From the NCBI GenBank assembly GCA_019694955.1, contig JAIBAX010000020.1, forward strand, positions 1 through 64,000: a DNA stretch of 64,000 bases, written 5' to 3'. The stretch is from Chitinophagales bacterium (GTDB taxonomy: Bacteria; Bacteroidota; Bacteroidia; Chitinophagales; JADIYW01). Below are positions 53,982 to 63,204 of the stretch, piece after piece (position 1 is the stretch's first letter; every line of letters begins with the position of its first letter). The position numbers and the translations under genes are program-made. The notes beneath the pieces are model-generated. The model was given only the letters and a program-made list of their open reading frames with translations, was not told where the DNA came from and searched no databases.

Positions 53982-56900
53982 ATGATGCCATTCAGAAGTT
54001 TCATTTGTTTAATATTTCTCATTATCACTTTCATTGTAAGGGGAGGAAACACAAATATCAGCCTTCAATGGGAACAACAAAACACACTTTCCACTTCCAA
54101 AACTTTGATGTCATTCACCAATGCCGTCCAACAGCCTGTGGAAGACTTCATCCCATACTATATTAAAGACATTAAGGCTTCCTTTTTGGTAAGTGAGCCA
54201 ATTTTAACAAATGTATCGGTACAGGTGTTAAACATTACGCTTCCGGAAAGTTGGAAAGGAAAAATTGGAAGTACCTTCAAAATTAACCTCGCCAGCGGCA
54301 AAGAGAAAAACCAATACATCCATACATTTTCCATTCTTCCTATCAGATTAAATGCCTCTGGTCAGTACGAATTCCTGACTAATGGCACATTGGAATATAA
54401 GGAAGAAACCATAAACCACCGCCTCGGCAACCGTTCCTATGCCGCCAATTCGGTGTTAGCTTCTGGCAACTGGTATAAATTTGGCGTAACAAAATCAGGA
54501 CTATATAAACTTGATTACGATTTCCTGAAATCATTAGGGATGAATCCCGACAATATCAATCCTGCGCAAATTAAAATATATGGACATGATGGTGGTATGC
54601 TGCCACAACTAGCCGGATCGGCAGTAATTGACGACATTAAAGAATATGGTATTAAAGTCGTTACTTCAGGAGTCAACTTTAAAAGTGGCGACTATATTCT
54701 ATTCTATGCGCCGGGTCCTGAAGAATGGATATATAATTCTGCCAACCAAACATTTAGGCATCAAGTTCATTATTATGCTGCAACAAAAAATTTCTTTATC
54801 ACCGCAGATGGTGCAACGGGTCAGCGGATTGGCGCAGCAACATTATCTACCGATGGTGCAGTAGCCACCTTGACGACATATGATGATTTTGCTTTCAAAG
54901 AAGACGAATTGACAAATCTCGGGCGTTCGGGTATTAGGTGGTTTGGTGAAGAATTTGGTTTTGAAGACCAAAGAACATACAATTTTTCTTTTCCAGATAT
55001 TGACAATAGTGCTTCTGCCAAAATCAATTCTTCATTCGCTGCCCGATCTTCTTCATTTTCCACCTCTTTTTCCGTTGCCGGCAATGGGACAAATTTAGCT
55101 ACTTATAATATAGGCCCTGTAGGTTCCAGCACACTGGCCGATTATGGGCGTTCTTCAGGAGGCACGGCATCTCTTGCCAATCCTTCAGACAATATTTCGG
55201 TTACGGTAACATATAGCAGACCCGACTTCGACTCAAGAGGTTGGCTCGACTATATAGAAATTCAAGTAAAAAGAAAGTTGATTTATAGAAATACGCCGCT
55301 TTATTTTAGAGGTATTGCCACTAGTGGCAGTAACACTTATCAGTTCGAAGTTTCCAACATGAGCAGTTCGGTAGAAATTTGGGACATCACCGATGTATTT
55401 AACCCTAAAAAGGTCAATTATGCGTTGGCTGGCGGTACAGCCAGTTTTAAAATGACCTTAAATGGTGTGCATGAATTTGTCGCCTTAGAAAATTCGTCAC
55501 TAACACCTACCGCATTGGGGAAGGTTGAAAACCAGAATTTACATGGATTGCCTCAGGCAGATATGATCATCATCGCCAGAAAGAATACCATGGCAAAAGC
55601 ACAGGAATTGGCTAATTTCCATGCAGAAAAGCAAGGGCTTACTACCCATGTAATAGACCTAGAGCGAGTATTTAATGAATTTTCCTCCGGCACAAATGAC
55701 ATGACCGCCATAAGAGATTTTGTAAAAATGTTTTACGACAGAGCTGGTGGAAATACATCTTTAATGCCTAAATATTTGTTGCTTTTTGGTGATGGCACTT
55801 ATAATAATCGCAACTTGGGTGCGTATTATATTCCTTCCTATCAAAGTCCGTGGTCGTTGGAATTATTGAAAACCTATACTTCTGACGATTATTTTGCACT
55901 GTTGGATGATAGTGAAGGAGATAATATTGACAATACGACCACACAAAAATTGGATATTGCTGTTGGAAGAATTCCTGCTGACAATGATGAGAAAGCGAGC
56001 ATTGCTGTAGCAAAAATCAAGAAGTATATGTCTTCGGAAGGATTTGGTGATTGGAGAAATCAGTTCACCCTTGTTTCTGATGATGAAGATGGCATACTTC
56101 ATGAAGATGCTGCAGATGGCGTTGCACAAATCATAAAAACCACCGAACCAACCATCAATGTAGATAAAATATATTTGGATGCTTTTGTACAAACATCCGG
56201 TGCCGGGGGCAGTACCTATCCGGAAGTCAATGATGCAATTAACAAGAAAATGTTCACAGGGTCATTATTTATGAATTATGTAGGACATGGTGGTGTGTTT
56301 GGTTGGGCGAAAGAAAGGGTACTCACTTTCGATGATATTAATACGTGGGAGAATGAGGATAAATTACCGCTATTTATTACGGCAACCTGCGAGTTTGGCC
56401 CATATGACCAAGAGGGAGAATATACTGCCGGAGAGCGTGTTTATTTTTCGGAGAAAGGAGGTGCTATCGCCCTGCTTACTACTGTTCGCTTAGTGTACTC
56501 AGATAGGAATGAAGAAATTAACAGGAACTTTGTAACAAAGCTTTTAGAAGCCAATAATGCAGGAACCGTTGTATTGGGAGACGTTTTGACCGCCAGCAAA
56601 AATATTACTTTCACGGCTGACGGCAATAGAAAATTCACTTTATTAGGAGATCCTGCACTCATTATAGGGTTTCCACAACACAATATTGCGACTACTGCTA
56701 TTAATATGACGCCTGTAACAGAGCCTTTAGACACTATTAAAGCGCTGTCGAAGGTTAAAATAGAAGGGGCAGTACAAAATAAAAGTGGAAATTTATTGAG
56801 TGGATTCAATGGAATCGTAGAGGTAAGGATGTATGACAAAGCAAAAACGATTAACACCCTTGAGAATGATGAGGAAAGTGGCCCTTTTACATTCAGTTTA

Positions 56901-57758
56901 CAAAAAAATGTTTTGTTCAACGGTCGTGCGCAGGTCAGTAATGGGTTGTTTAGTGTAGAATTTTTAATACCTAAAGACATCGACTATACTTTTGGTGCCG
57001 GAAAATTAAGTTATTACGCCAACGATGCCGACGAAGATGCGGGAGGTTTTTTCAATGATTTCATCATAGGTGGCATTTCTGATACAATTATCAATGATAA
57101 TGAAGGGCCGATAGTAGAACTATTCATGGAGGATGAATCTTTTATTTTTGGTGGTCTTACGAGTGAAAGTCCTAATCTTTTTGCAAAACTTTTCGACGAA
57201 AATGGCATCAACACTTCCGGAAATGGTATTGGTCATGATATTACGGCAATCATTGACGAAGAAACCAGCAATACAATTGTCCTCAATGATTTCTTCAAAG
57301 GAAACTTAGGTGATTTCACCAAAGGAGAGATACTTTATCCGTTTAGCCAATTAAGTCCGGGTAGACATACTTTAACATTAAAGGCTTGGGACAATCTAAA
57401 CAATTCCGGAAAAGGATATACAGAATTCGTTGTGGCAGAGTCAGAAGAATTTGCCATTAACAACCTATTGAATTATCCAAATCCTTTTAGCACACATACG
57501 GAGTTTACTTTTGAGCACAATCGTGCAGGCAGTAATCTCGATGTTCGCATAGAAGTTTATGCTGTTAGCGGTAGGCTAGTAAAAACACTTACTTCCAATG
57601 GTGTTGCATCTGGCTATCGGTTTAACGAAATTTCCTGGGACGGCTTGGATGACTATGGTGATAAACTTGCCAGAGGTGTTTACATATATAAAGTCACTGT
57701 GAGCGATGATGAGGGCAACACAGTCAAGAAACTTGAGAAGTTGGTAATATTGCGATAA
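53982..57758 (+). CDS. porU: T9SS sortase PorU (C25 gingipain-like peptidase)
   Basis: Cell-surface sortase that removes the C-terminal signal of T9SS cargo and attaches the protein to the surface. The 1258 residues include a signal peptide (about 1-22), an N-terminal pro-like region, and a C25 peptidase domain (about 530-910) with the catalytic pair His769 in Y-V-G-H-G-G and Cys803 in T-A-T-C-E-F-G, the spacing expected for gingipains and PorU. D-D-Y-F-A-L-L-D-D and G-R-I-P-A are family segments. The C-terminus (Y-P-N-P-F-S...A-R-G-V-Y-I-Y-K-V) is itself a T9SS-type domain, as PorU keeps. It diverges from gldJ and is followed by porV; no terminator is seen between them. Confidence 0.94.
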   Translation: MMPFRSFICLIFLIITFIVRGGNTNISLQWEQQNTLSTSKTLMSFTNAVQQPVEDFIPYYIKDIKASFLVSEPILTNVSVQVLNITLPESWKGKIGSTFKINLASGKEKNQYIHTFSILPIRLNASGQYEFLTNGTLEYKEETINHRLGNRSYAANSVLASGNWYKFGVTKSGLYKLDYDFLKSLGMNPDNINPAQIKIYGHDGGMLPQLAGSAVIDDIKEYGIKVVTSGVNFKSGDYILFYAPGPEEWIYNSANQTFRHQVHYYAATKNFFITADGATGQRIGAATLSTDGAVATLTTYDDFAFKEDELTNLGRSGIRWFGEEFGFEDQRTYNFSFPDIDNSASAKINSSFAARSSSFSTSFSVAGNGTNLATYNIGPVGSSTLADYGRSSGGTASLANPSDNISVTVTYSRPDFDSRGWLDYIEIQVKRKLIYRNTPLYFRGIATSGSNTYQFEVSNMSSSVEIWDITDVFNPKKVNYALAGGTASFKMTLNGVHEFVALENSSLTPTALGKVENQNLHGLPQADMIIIARKNTMAKAQELANFHAEKQGLTTHVIDLERVFNEFSSGTNDMTAIRDFVKMFYDRAGGNTSLMPKYLLLFGDGTYNNRNLGAYYIPSYQSPWSLELLKTYTSDDYFALLDDSEGDNIDNTTTQKLDIAVGRIPADNDEKASIAVAKIKKYMSSEGFGDWRNQFTLVSDDEDGILHEDAADGVAQIIKTTEPTINVDKIYLDAFVQTSGAGGSTYPEVNDAINKKMFTGSLFMNYVGHGGVFGWAKERVLTFDDINTWENEDKLPLFITATCEFGPYDQEGEYTAGERVYFSEKGGAIALLTTVRLVYSDRNEEINRNFVTKLLEANNAGTVVLGDVLTASKNITFTADGNRKFTLLGDPALIIGFPQHNIATTAINMTPVTEPLDTIKALSKVKIEGAVQNKSGNLLSGFNGIVEVRMYDKAKTINTLENDEESGPFTFSLQKNVLFNGRAQVSNGLFSVEFLIPKDIDYTFGAGKLSYYANDADEDAGGFFNDFIIGGISDTIINDNEGPIVELFMEDESFIFGGLTSESPNLFAKLFDENGINTSGNGIGHDITAIIDEETSNTIVLNDFFKGNLGDFTKGEILYPFSQLSPGRHTLTLKAWDNLNNSGKGYTEFVVAESEEFAINNLLNYPNPFSTHTEFTFEHNRAGSNLDVRIEVYAVSGRLVKTLTSNGVASGYRFNEISWDGLDDYGDKLARGVYIYKVTVSDDEGNTVKKLEKLVILR

Positions 57759-57931
57759 TAAATAAAAAAGAAGTATTTAACATAAAATAAAGCCTTAAAA
57801 ACCACGTTTATTCATTTGAAGGAAAACATTTTTTAAGAAAGTATGTAAAAAAATTATAAAAACCATTATTTTCAACGTCCAAATTAAAACGATAAGATTT
57901 GAATCCGAATATAGCTCCAAAAATCACCTCC

Positions 57932-59143
57932 ATGAGTATTAAAAAAATTAGGGTTATCACCATAATCCTTAGTTGCTTTGCCTATTTAACCGTTCAAGCA
58001 CAGACGTCTATCGGCGATGTAGGTCAAATTAATGCCATCAATACAGCCGTTCCCTTTTTACGGATAATTCCGGATGCGCGTTCTGGAGGTATGGGAGATG
58101 TTGGCGTGGCCATTTCTTCGGATGCTAATTCTACGTATTTCAACAACTCGAAACTAGTATTTGCGCCGAAAAAAATGGGCATTTCACTCAGCTATACGCC
58201 GTGGTTACGCAATCTTGGCATCACCGATATATACTTAGCACATTTTGCAGGCTACTATAAATTAGACGAACAACAGGCATTATCCACGTCTTTGAAGTTT
58301 TTTAGCTTAGGTAATATCACCTTCACCGACTTTCAGGGCAATATTACCGGAGATTTCAGACCACGGGAGTTGGCGTTGGACATGGGTTATGCCAGAAAGC
58401 TCGGTAAAAGCTTCGCATTAGGTGTACAGTTGAGGTATATCTACTCCAATTTAGCCAGCGGACAAACGGTTGACGGCGTTCCTATTAAGGCAGGGCATGC
58501 ATTTGGCTCTGATTTAACAATGACGTATGCCAAAGATCTTTCGATGAAGAAGATGAAGAGTAGGATTACTACGGGTCTTGCCTTTACCAATATTGGATCC
58601 AAGATTTCTTATTCCGAAGATGCTAGGAATCAGGACTATATTCCCACCAATATGGGACTGGGATTGGGTTATCAGTTATATCCCAGCGACAAACATGAGG
58701 TAGCATTTTATGTAGACATCAACAAATTGCTTGTACCTACACCTGACACGATAGATGCAGATGGTGATGGTGTTTTTGACTATAAGCAAAAAAGCCCTAT
58801 TGCCGGCGTATTTAGTTCATTTGGAGATGCTCCAGGAGGTTTTAAGGAAGAAATGAAGGAATTCTATTATTCTTTCGGTGTAGAATATTGGTATGACCAA
58901 CAGTTTGCTGCAAGAGCGGGATACTTCTTAGAAAACAAATTGAAAGGCAACCGAAAATTCTTTACTGCAGGAATAACCGCCAGATATAGCGTTTTTGGTT
59001 TAGATTTCTCTTACCTCGTTCCGACTTCAAGTCAACGAAGCCCTCTGGATAATACTTTTCGCTTCACGCTGACGTTTAATTTTGATAAGTTAGGCAAGAA
59101 AGAAAAGGGTGACGATAGTGAAGTTATGCCTACGGAAGAATAG
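57932..59143 (+). CDS. porV: T9SS outer-membrane protein PorV
   Basis: Outer-membrane beta-barrel of the FadL type that carries cargo from the translocon to PorU. The 403 residues start with a signal peptide (cleavage near V-Q-A-Q), followed by the PorV-specific N-terminal segment A-V-P-F-L-R-I-I-P-D-A-R-S-G-G-M-G-D-V-G and N-S-T-Y-F-N-N-S-K. The remainder is a 14-strand-like barrel pattern ending R-F-T-L-T-F-N-F. ATG at 57932 gives the best signal peptide; a TTG upstream adds 11 residues. It lies 173 bases after porU; the gap is AT-rich and may hold its own promoter. A short acidic tail (K-K-E-K-G-D-D-S-E) follows the barrel. Confidence 0.94.
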   Translation: MSIKKIRVITIILSCFAYLTVQAQTSIGDVGQINAINTAVPFLRIIPDARSGGMGDVGVAISSDANSTYFNNSKLVFAPKKMGISLSYTPWLRNLGITDIYLAHFAGYYKLDEQQALSTSLKFFSLGNITFTDFQGNITGDFRPRELALDMGYARKLGKSFALGVQLRYIYSNLASGQTVDGVPIKAGHAFGSDLTMTYAKDLSMKKMKSRITTGLAFTNIGSKISYSEDARNQDYIPTNMGLGLGYQLYPSDKHEVAFYVDINKLLVPTPDTIDADGDGVFDYKQKSPIAGVFSSFGDAPGGFKEEMKEFYYSFGVEYWYDQQFAARAGYFLENKLKGNRKFFTAGITARYSVFGLDFSYLVPTSSQRSPLDNTFRFTLTFNFDKLGKKEKGDDSEVMPTEE

Positions 59144-59219
59144 GAAAGTTAAGTATTCTACCCTTTAACCCAGAAAAAGTGTTAGAAATCAGTTTTCTCA
59201 AGACCGCAAGTCTTATTCT

Positions 59220-60098
59220 TTAGCCCAATATTTCCCTAACATTTTTGGCAATATTCGCTGCTATTTTCCCAGTTGGCAAGTCATTATTATCCTTATTAAA
59301 AGGATCTTCGATTTCCTCAGCAATGAGTTCAAGGCTGACTAACACATAAAATATGAAAATCAATACCGGAATAACAAAATAGCTGAGGGAAAATACAAAC
59401 CCAAAGGGAAAGGACATCACATAAAAGAAAATGAATTTTTTGATGAACAATGCATACGAAAAAGGAATGGGTGTGTTTTTTATTCGTTCACACCCACCAC
59501 AGACATCTGCAAGAGAAGAAAGTTCAGGATTTAGCAAAATCAAATGTTCCGGTAGCAACACACCCTTCCTCAACAATTCATTTGCTCTTTTATAGATGAC
59601 ATTGCTGATATGATTAGGAAGATGCTCAGTGTCAACACTATACAACTCAGGGTGGGCGGTTTCGTCTAGGAGAAGCCTTGTTTCCTCCTTTGCCAAGTGT
59701 GCACTCAAAACATTCGCAAAAAGGCTGAGGTGATCACTAAAAAATTCTCGGTTCAATTGGTCTTCTGTTAGTAGAATTGCGTTTAATTTGATGGCCAAGT
59801 TTCGACAAGAATTCACCAATTGTCCCCATAATCTCCTACCTTCCCACCACCTATCATAGGCGGTATTGGTACGAAATACCAGTAATAATGAAAGGACGAA
59901 ACCCAGCAGGCTATGAATAATCGTTAGATTCTTGGCAAAACTCTCCTGACCAAGATTCATAAAATCAAGTTCCAAAAAAGCAATAACGGCACCATAGATA
60001 CCAATGGCAATCATCATTGGAAACAATTTCTGAACCGTATCAGCCTTATGTAAACGAAAGATGAAAGTAAACCACTCTTTAGTATTATATGCTTTCAT
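59220..60098 (-). CDS. bestrophin family ion channel protein
   Basis: The 292-residue membrane protein matches bacterial bestrophins (YneE family, UPF0187): four hydrophobic regions with F-V-L-S-L-L-L-V-F-R-T-N-T-A-Y-D-R-W-W-E-G-R-R (about 67-89) as hallmark, and the C-terminal I-E-D-P-F-N-K-D-N-N-D-L-P motif (about 265-277). Bestrophins form pentameric chloride- or sodium-permeable channels; selectivity cannot be told here. It has a good promoter and is monocistronic, convergent with porV. Confidence 0.93.
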   Translation of the reverse strand: MKAYNTKEWFTFIFRLHKADTVQKLFPMMIAIGIYGAVIAFLELDFMNLGQESFAKNLTIIHSLLGFVLSLLLVFRTNTAYDRWWEGRRLWGQLVNSCRNLAIKLNAILLTEDQLNREFFSDHLSLFANVLSAHLAKEETRLLLDETAHPELYSVDTEHLPNHISNVIYKRANELLRKGVLLPEHLILLNPELSSLADVCGGCERIKNTPIPFSYALFIKKFIFFYVMSFPFGFVFSLSYFVIPVLIFIFYVLVSLELIAEEIEDPFNKDNNDLPTGKIAANIAKNVREILG

Positions 60099-60115
60099 GA
60101 TTAAAAAATTTGGAG

Positions 60116-60145
60116 CAAAGATACGCTTATTGCAAATTTTTCAAT
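60116..60145 (-). promoter_or_regulatory. putative promoter of the bestrophin gene
   Basis: On the minus strand ATTG (60142-60145) is followed after 18 bases by TATCTTTG (60116-60123), and the ATG is 17 bases downstream of that box. The -7 box is exact, and the -33 box matches at TTG. Confidence 0.55.
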
Positions 60146-60231
60146 TGTGATGATAAAAAATAGCTAGATTGCTGATAATTGTCATTTTTTGAAAACCTAG
60201 TATTCTTTAACTTAGCACAAAATATACAACT

Positions 60232-60618
60232 ATGAGTACAAAACATGTCTATATGGACGACTTGCATTTCAACCACCTATTATGGTTGAAAGAACTTGAT
60301 TTCTTTAAAGAGGAATTGACCATACTTCAAAAAAGATTAGAGGAGGTAGCATCCAGAAATACAGATGCTGACATGAAGTCCATGCAGGAGCGCTTCCAAA
60401 ACAAAATTATTCGCCAAAATGAAGTCATTGACGAACTAAAACACGATATTAAATTAGAGGAAGAAAAATTAATTGAGTTTGCCAAAGATCATCCTGTAGC
60501 CTTAAACCATATTTATTTCACCGATCATGTAGATTTGAAAGAGAGAATGTCAACCTTTAAAGACATTTACTCAAGAATGAAAAGTGACTTTCAGAAATTT
60601 GTGAGTGTTTGGTTATAA
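60232..60618 (+). CDS. coiled-coil hypothetical protein, 128 aa
   Basis: The soluble protein has no signal peptide and is helical almost throughout, with a charged coiled coil from about residue 20 to 90 (E-E-L-T-I-L-Q-K-R-L-E-E-V, K-I-I-R-Q-N-E-V-I-D-E-L). I do not recognise a named family. TTTG at 60188 and TAACTTAG at 60208 form a weak promoter. An inverted repeat lies downstream. Probably a structural or stress-related cytoplasmic protein, but this is a guess. Confidence 0.7.
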   Translation: MSTKHVYMDDLHFNHLLWLKELDFFKEELTILQKRLEEVASRNTDADMKSMQERFQNKIIRQNEVIDELKHDIKLEEEKLIEFAKDHPVALNHIYFTDHVDLKERMSTFKDIYSRMKSDFQKFVSVWL

Positions 60619-60647
60619 TACTGAACCGACCGACAAAAGATATATTG

Positions 60648-60712
60648 GTTCCAAGCTCCTGATACAGCATGCTATTTTGATAATAAATAGGAAGTGTACA
60701 GGAGTTTGGAAC
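60648..60712. repeat. 14-bp inverted repeat with 37-base spacer
   Basis: GTTCCAAGCTCCTG (60648-60661) and CAGGAGTTTGGAAC (60699-60712) pair over 14 bp with one G-U pair. The hairpin lacks a following T-run, so it is not an ordinary terminator. It sits 29 bases after the coiled-coil gene. The rest of the 324-base gap to proA shows nothing I can name. Confidence 0.6.
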
Positions 60713-60942
60713 ATAATATGAACGAACAACGAATTTGCAAATCTCTATTAATAAAGTTTCTTTTTAAGTAAGTACAAAAAACCACCCCTATTGATACATC
60801 CGCTATCCAGATCTTACATCTGCTTGTTTTTAAATAATGATAAAAAATAATAATAAGATTTCATTTTTTCATAATTTAAAGTCAAAGATTTTACGGATAG
60901 TTAGAACTACATTTGTTGTCGTTTTTGAAACAAGTGATTCTA

Positions 60943-62190
60943 ATGGAAAGTATTCAACCAATTCTACAATCAGTACATCAGGCTTCTGTGCAGACTCGTC
61001 AGTTAACTGATGAACAGAAGCAACACCTTTTATTGGATATTGCTAAGAATATAGATGATCATATCGATGTCATTGTTGGAGAGAACAGCAAAGATTTAGC
61101 TAGGATGGATGATGGTGATCCTAAAAAAGATCGGTTGCTATTGAATCCTGCTCGTTTGAAAGATATTGCCCAAAGCGTAAGAGATGTAGCACAGCTCGAA
61201 GATCCGACAGGCAAGTTATTATATACACATGTTGCCGAAAACGGATTAAAAATTGAAAGGATTACTGCCCCAATGGGCGTAGTAGGTGTTATATACGAAT
61301 CCAGACCAAATGTAACCATTGACGTAGTTGCCTTATGTTTAAGAGCTGGAAATGCCGTAATCTTACGTGGTGGTAGTGATGCAGAAGCAAGCAATAAGAT
61401 TTTAGTAAATCTTGTTCACCAAGCATTATCAAAGAATGGACTATTTACAGAAATGATCCAACTATTGCCAACAGACAGAAAGTTTGTAAAAGAGCTTTTG
61501 GAAGCAGACAAATATGTAGATATCATTATACCAAGAGGCTCTCAAACGTTAATCAACTTTGTAAGAGATAATTCTCGTGTCCCTACTATTGAAACGGGTG
61601 CGGGCGTATGTCATACTTTTGTTGACAGTTATGCCGATTTATACAAAGCTGCTCAAATTGTCATCAATGCAAAAACACATAGACCTTCTGTTTGTAATGC
61701 ATTGGATACTATTATTATACACAGTAAAATCGCCGAGAAATTTATTCCTTTGTTAAAAGAAGGTTTTGCTTCATTTGATGTTGAAATTTTTGCAGATGAG
61801 TCTTCATATCCCATCTTTTTATCAAATGGATTCAGCCACCTACAACACGCTGGAGACGAAAGTTTCGGAATGGAATATCTAAGTCAGAAATGTTCAGTAA
61901 AGGTGGTTAGTGATATTGAAGAGGCTTTGGCACATATAAGAAAATACTCTTCAAAACACTCCGAAGCAATTGTATCAGAAAACAATGAGCATATCGTGAA
62001 ATTCTTGAATGAAGTGGATGCTGCAGCTGTTTATGCGAATGCATCTACCCGATTTACTGATGGAGGCGTTTTTGGTTTAGGTGCAGAAATAGGTATTTCC
62101 ACACAAAAATTGCACGCACGCGGACCATTTGCCTTAGAAAAGCTCACCACCGAAAAATGGATCATTCACGGTAACGGACAAATTAGATAA
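60943..62190 (+). CDS. proA: glutamate-5-semialdehyde dehydrogenase
   Basis: Reduces gamma-glutamyl phosphate to glutamate-5-semialdehyde with NADPH in proline synthesis. The 415 residues from the ATG at 60943 match the usual length; a TTG 30 bases upstream is less likely. Family segments: P-M-G-V-V-G-V-I-Y-E-S-R-P-N-V-T (about 107-122), L-R-G-G-S-D-A, the catalytic Cys in K-T-H-R-P-S-V-C-N-A-L (about 247-257), and F-G-L-G-A-E-I-G-I-S-T-Q-K-L-H-A-R-G-P. The partner proB is not adjacent in the window. The Rieske gene starts 20 bases downstream and may share the transcript. Confidence 0.96.
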   Translation: MESIQPILQSVHQASVQTRQLTDEQKQHLLLDIAKNIDDHIDVIVGENSKDLARMDDGDPKKDRLLLNPARLKDIAQSVRDVAQLEDPTGKLLYTHVAENGLKIERITAPMGVVGVIYESRPNVTIDVVALCLRAGNAVILRGGSDAEASNKILVNLVHQALSKNGLFTEMIQLLPTDRKFVKELLEADKYVDIIIPRGSQTLINFVRDNSRVPTIETGAGVCHTFVDSYADLYKAAQIVINAKTHRPSVCNALDTIIIHSKIAEKFIPLLKEGFASFDVEIFADESSYPIFLSNGFSHLQHAGDESFGMEYLSQKCSVKVVSDIEEALAHIRKYSSKHSEAIVSENNEHIVKFLNEVDAAAVYANASTRFTDGGVFGLGAEIGISTQKLHARGPFALEKLTTEKWIIHGNGQIR

Positions 62191-62210
62191 GAATTTTAAA
62201 AAATTATACT

Positions 62211-63203
62211 ATGCCACCTAAAATAGTTGACATTTGTACATACCCCAAAGGCTGGTACACCATTGCCCTCAGCCATGAAATTAAAACTGGTGAGGTAAAG
62301 CGGCAATTGTTTATGGGACAGGAGACAGTTATTTTTAGAACACAGTCTGGAAAAATTAGCGTCTTAGATGCTTATTGCACCCATATGGGAGCTCATTTAG
62401 GTCACGGTGGCACTGTGGAAGGAGAATCAATCAGGTGTCCCTTCCATGGATTTTGCTTTGACACAGAAGGCGCCTGTACGAAAACCGGTTATGGCACTAA
62501 AGCCCCAAAAACCAACATATTTAAATATCCCGTTATAGAGAACTACGGCATCATCTTGGTATATTTCGATCCGGAACGACAAGCACCTGAATGGGAAGTA
62601 CCACAAATAGATATGGAAGGTTGGCGTTATCCTAAATTTCATCGGTGGGAATTAGAAAGCCGTCCACAGGAGATTGCAGAAAACAGTGTTGATATTGGAC
62701 ATTTCAGCGAAGTACATAAATATACAGATATCCAAGTACATAAAAATCTGGAAACAGATGGGCCTTTTCTTACAGCAAAATACTCTATGACTAGGAAAGC
62801 CTTTACGTTGAATAAAAATGGTAAGAAAATTTATGCTGAATTTGAGATTAATCAGTGGGGATTGGGTTATGCGAGAGTAGAGGTTTACGTCCCGGAAATC
62901 AATCTTAGAACACGACAATTTGTTCTCTCTACACCCATAGACGAGAAAAACATGTATCTAAGGATTGGAATGAGCATCAAAGAACTCGAAAAAAAATCGC
63001 AAATACATCCTCTTTTAGTGATGCTTCCAAAAGGATGGGTTACCAAATTGGTAGAAAGTGCGGGGTTGCGTGGTTACATGCACGATGTTCACCAAGATTT
63101 CATCATTTGGCAGAATAAAAAATTCATGCATCCACCAGCCTTAGCGGAAGGTGATGGCCCCATCATGCAATACAGAAAATGGGTAAAACAATTTGAGTAC
63201 TAA
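62211..63203 (+). CDS. Rieske non-heme iron oxygenase (KshA/Neverland-like)
   Basis: The 330-residue protein has an N-terminal Rieske [2Fe-2S] domain with ligands Cys56, His58, Cys76 and His79 (C-T-H...C-P-F-H-G-F) and a catalytic domain with the mononuclear iron set in E-N-S-V-D-I-G-H-F-S-E-V-H (Asp161, His164, His169). The H-F-x-x-V-H spacing and the overall length resemble the steroid-type oxygenases (3-ketosteroid 9-alpha-hydroxylase KshA and cholesterol 7-desaturase DAF-36/Neverland). There are no reductase or ferredoxin genes nearby. It follows proA by 20 bases and converges with the amidase gene, whose stop is 1 base away. The substrate cannot be read from the sequence. Confidence 0.85.
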   Translation: MPPKIVDICTYPKGWYTIALSHEIKTGEVKRQLFMGQETVIFRTQSGKISVLDAYCTHMGAHLGHGGTVEGESIRCPFHGFCFDTEGACTKTGYGTKAPKTNIFKYPVIENYGIILVYFDPERQAPEWEVPQIDMEGWRYPKFHRWELESRPQEIAENSVDIGHFSEVHKYTDIQVHKNLETDGPFLTAKYSMTRKAFTLNKNGKKIYAEFEINQWGLGYARVEVYVPEINLRTRQFVLSTPIDEKNMYLRIGMSIKELEKKSQIHPLLVMLPKGWVTKLVESAGLRGYMHDVHQDFIIWQNKKFMHPPALAEGDGPIMQYRKWVKQFEY

Positions 63204-63204
63204 A

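Noticed and set aside
56441-56980. 179-codon open frame on the minus strand inside porU
   Set aside because: PorU has clear domains through this region; the antisense frame has no recognisable start or motif.
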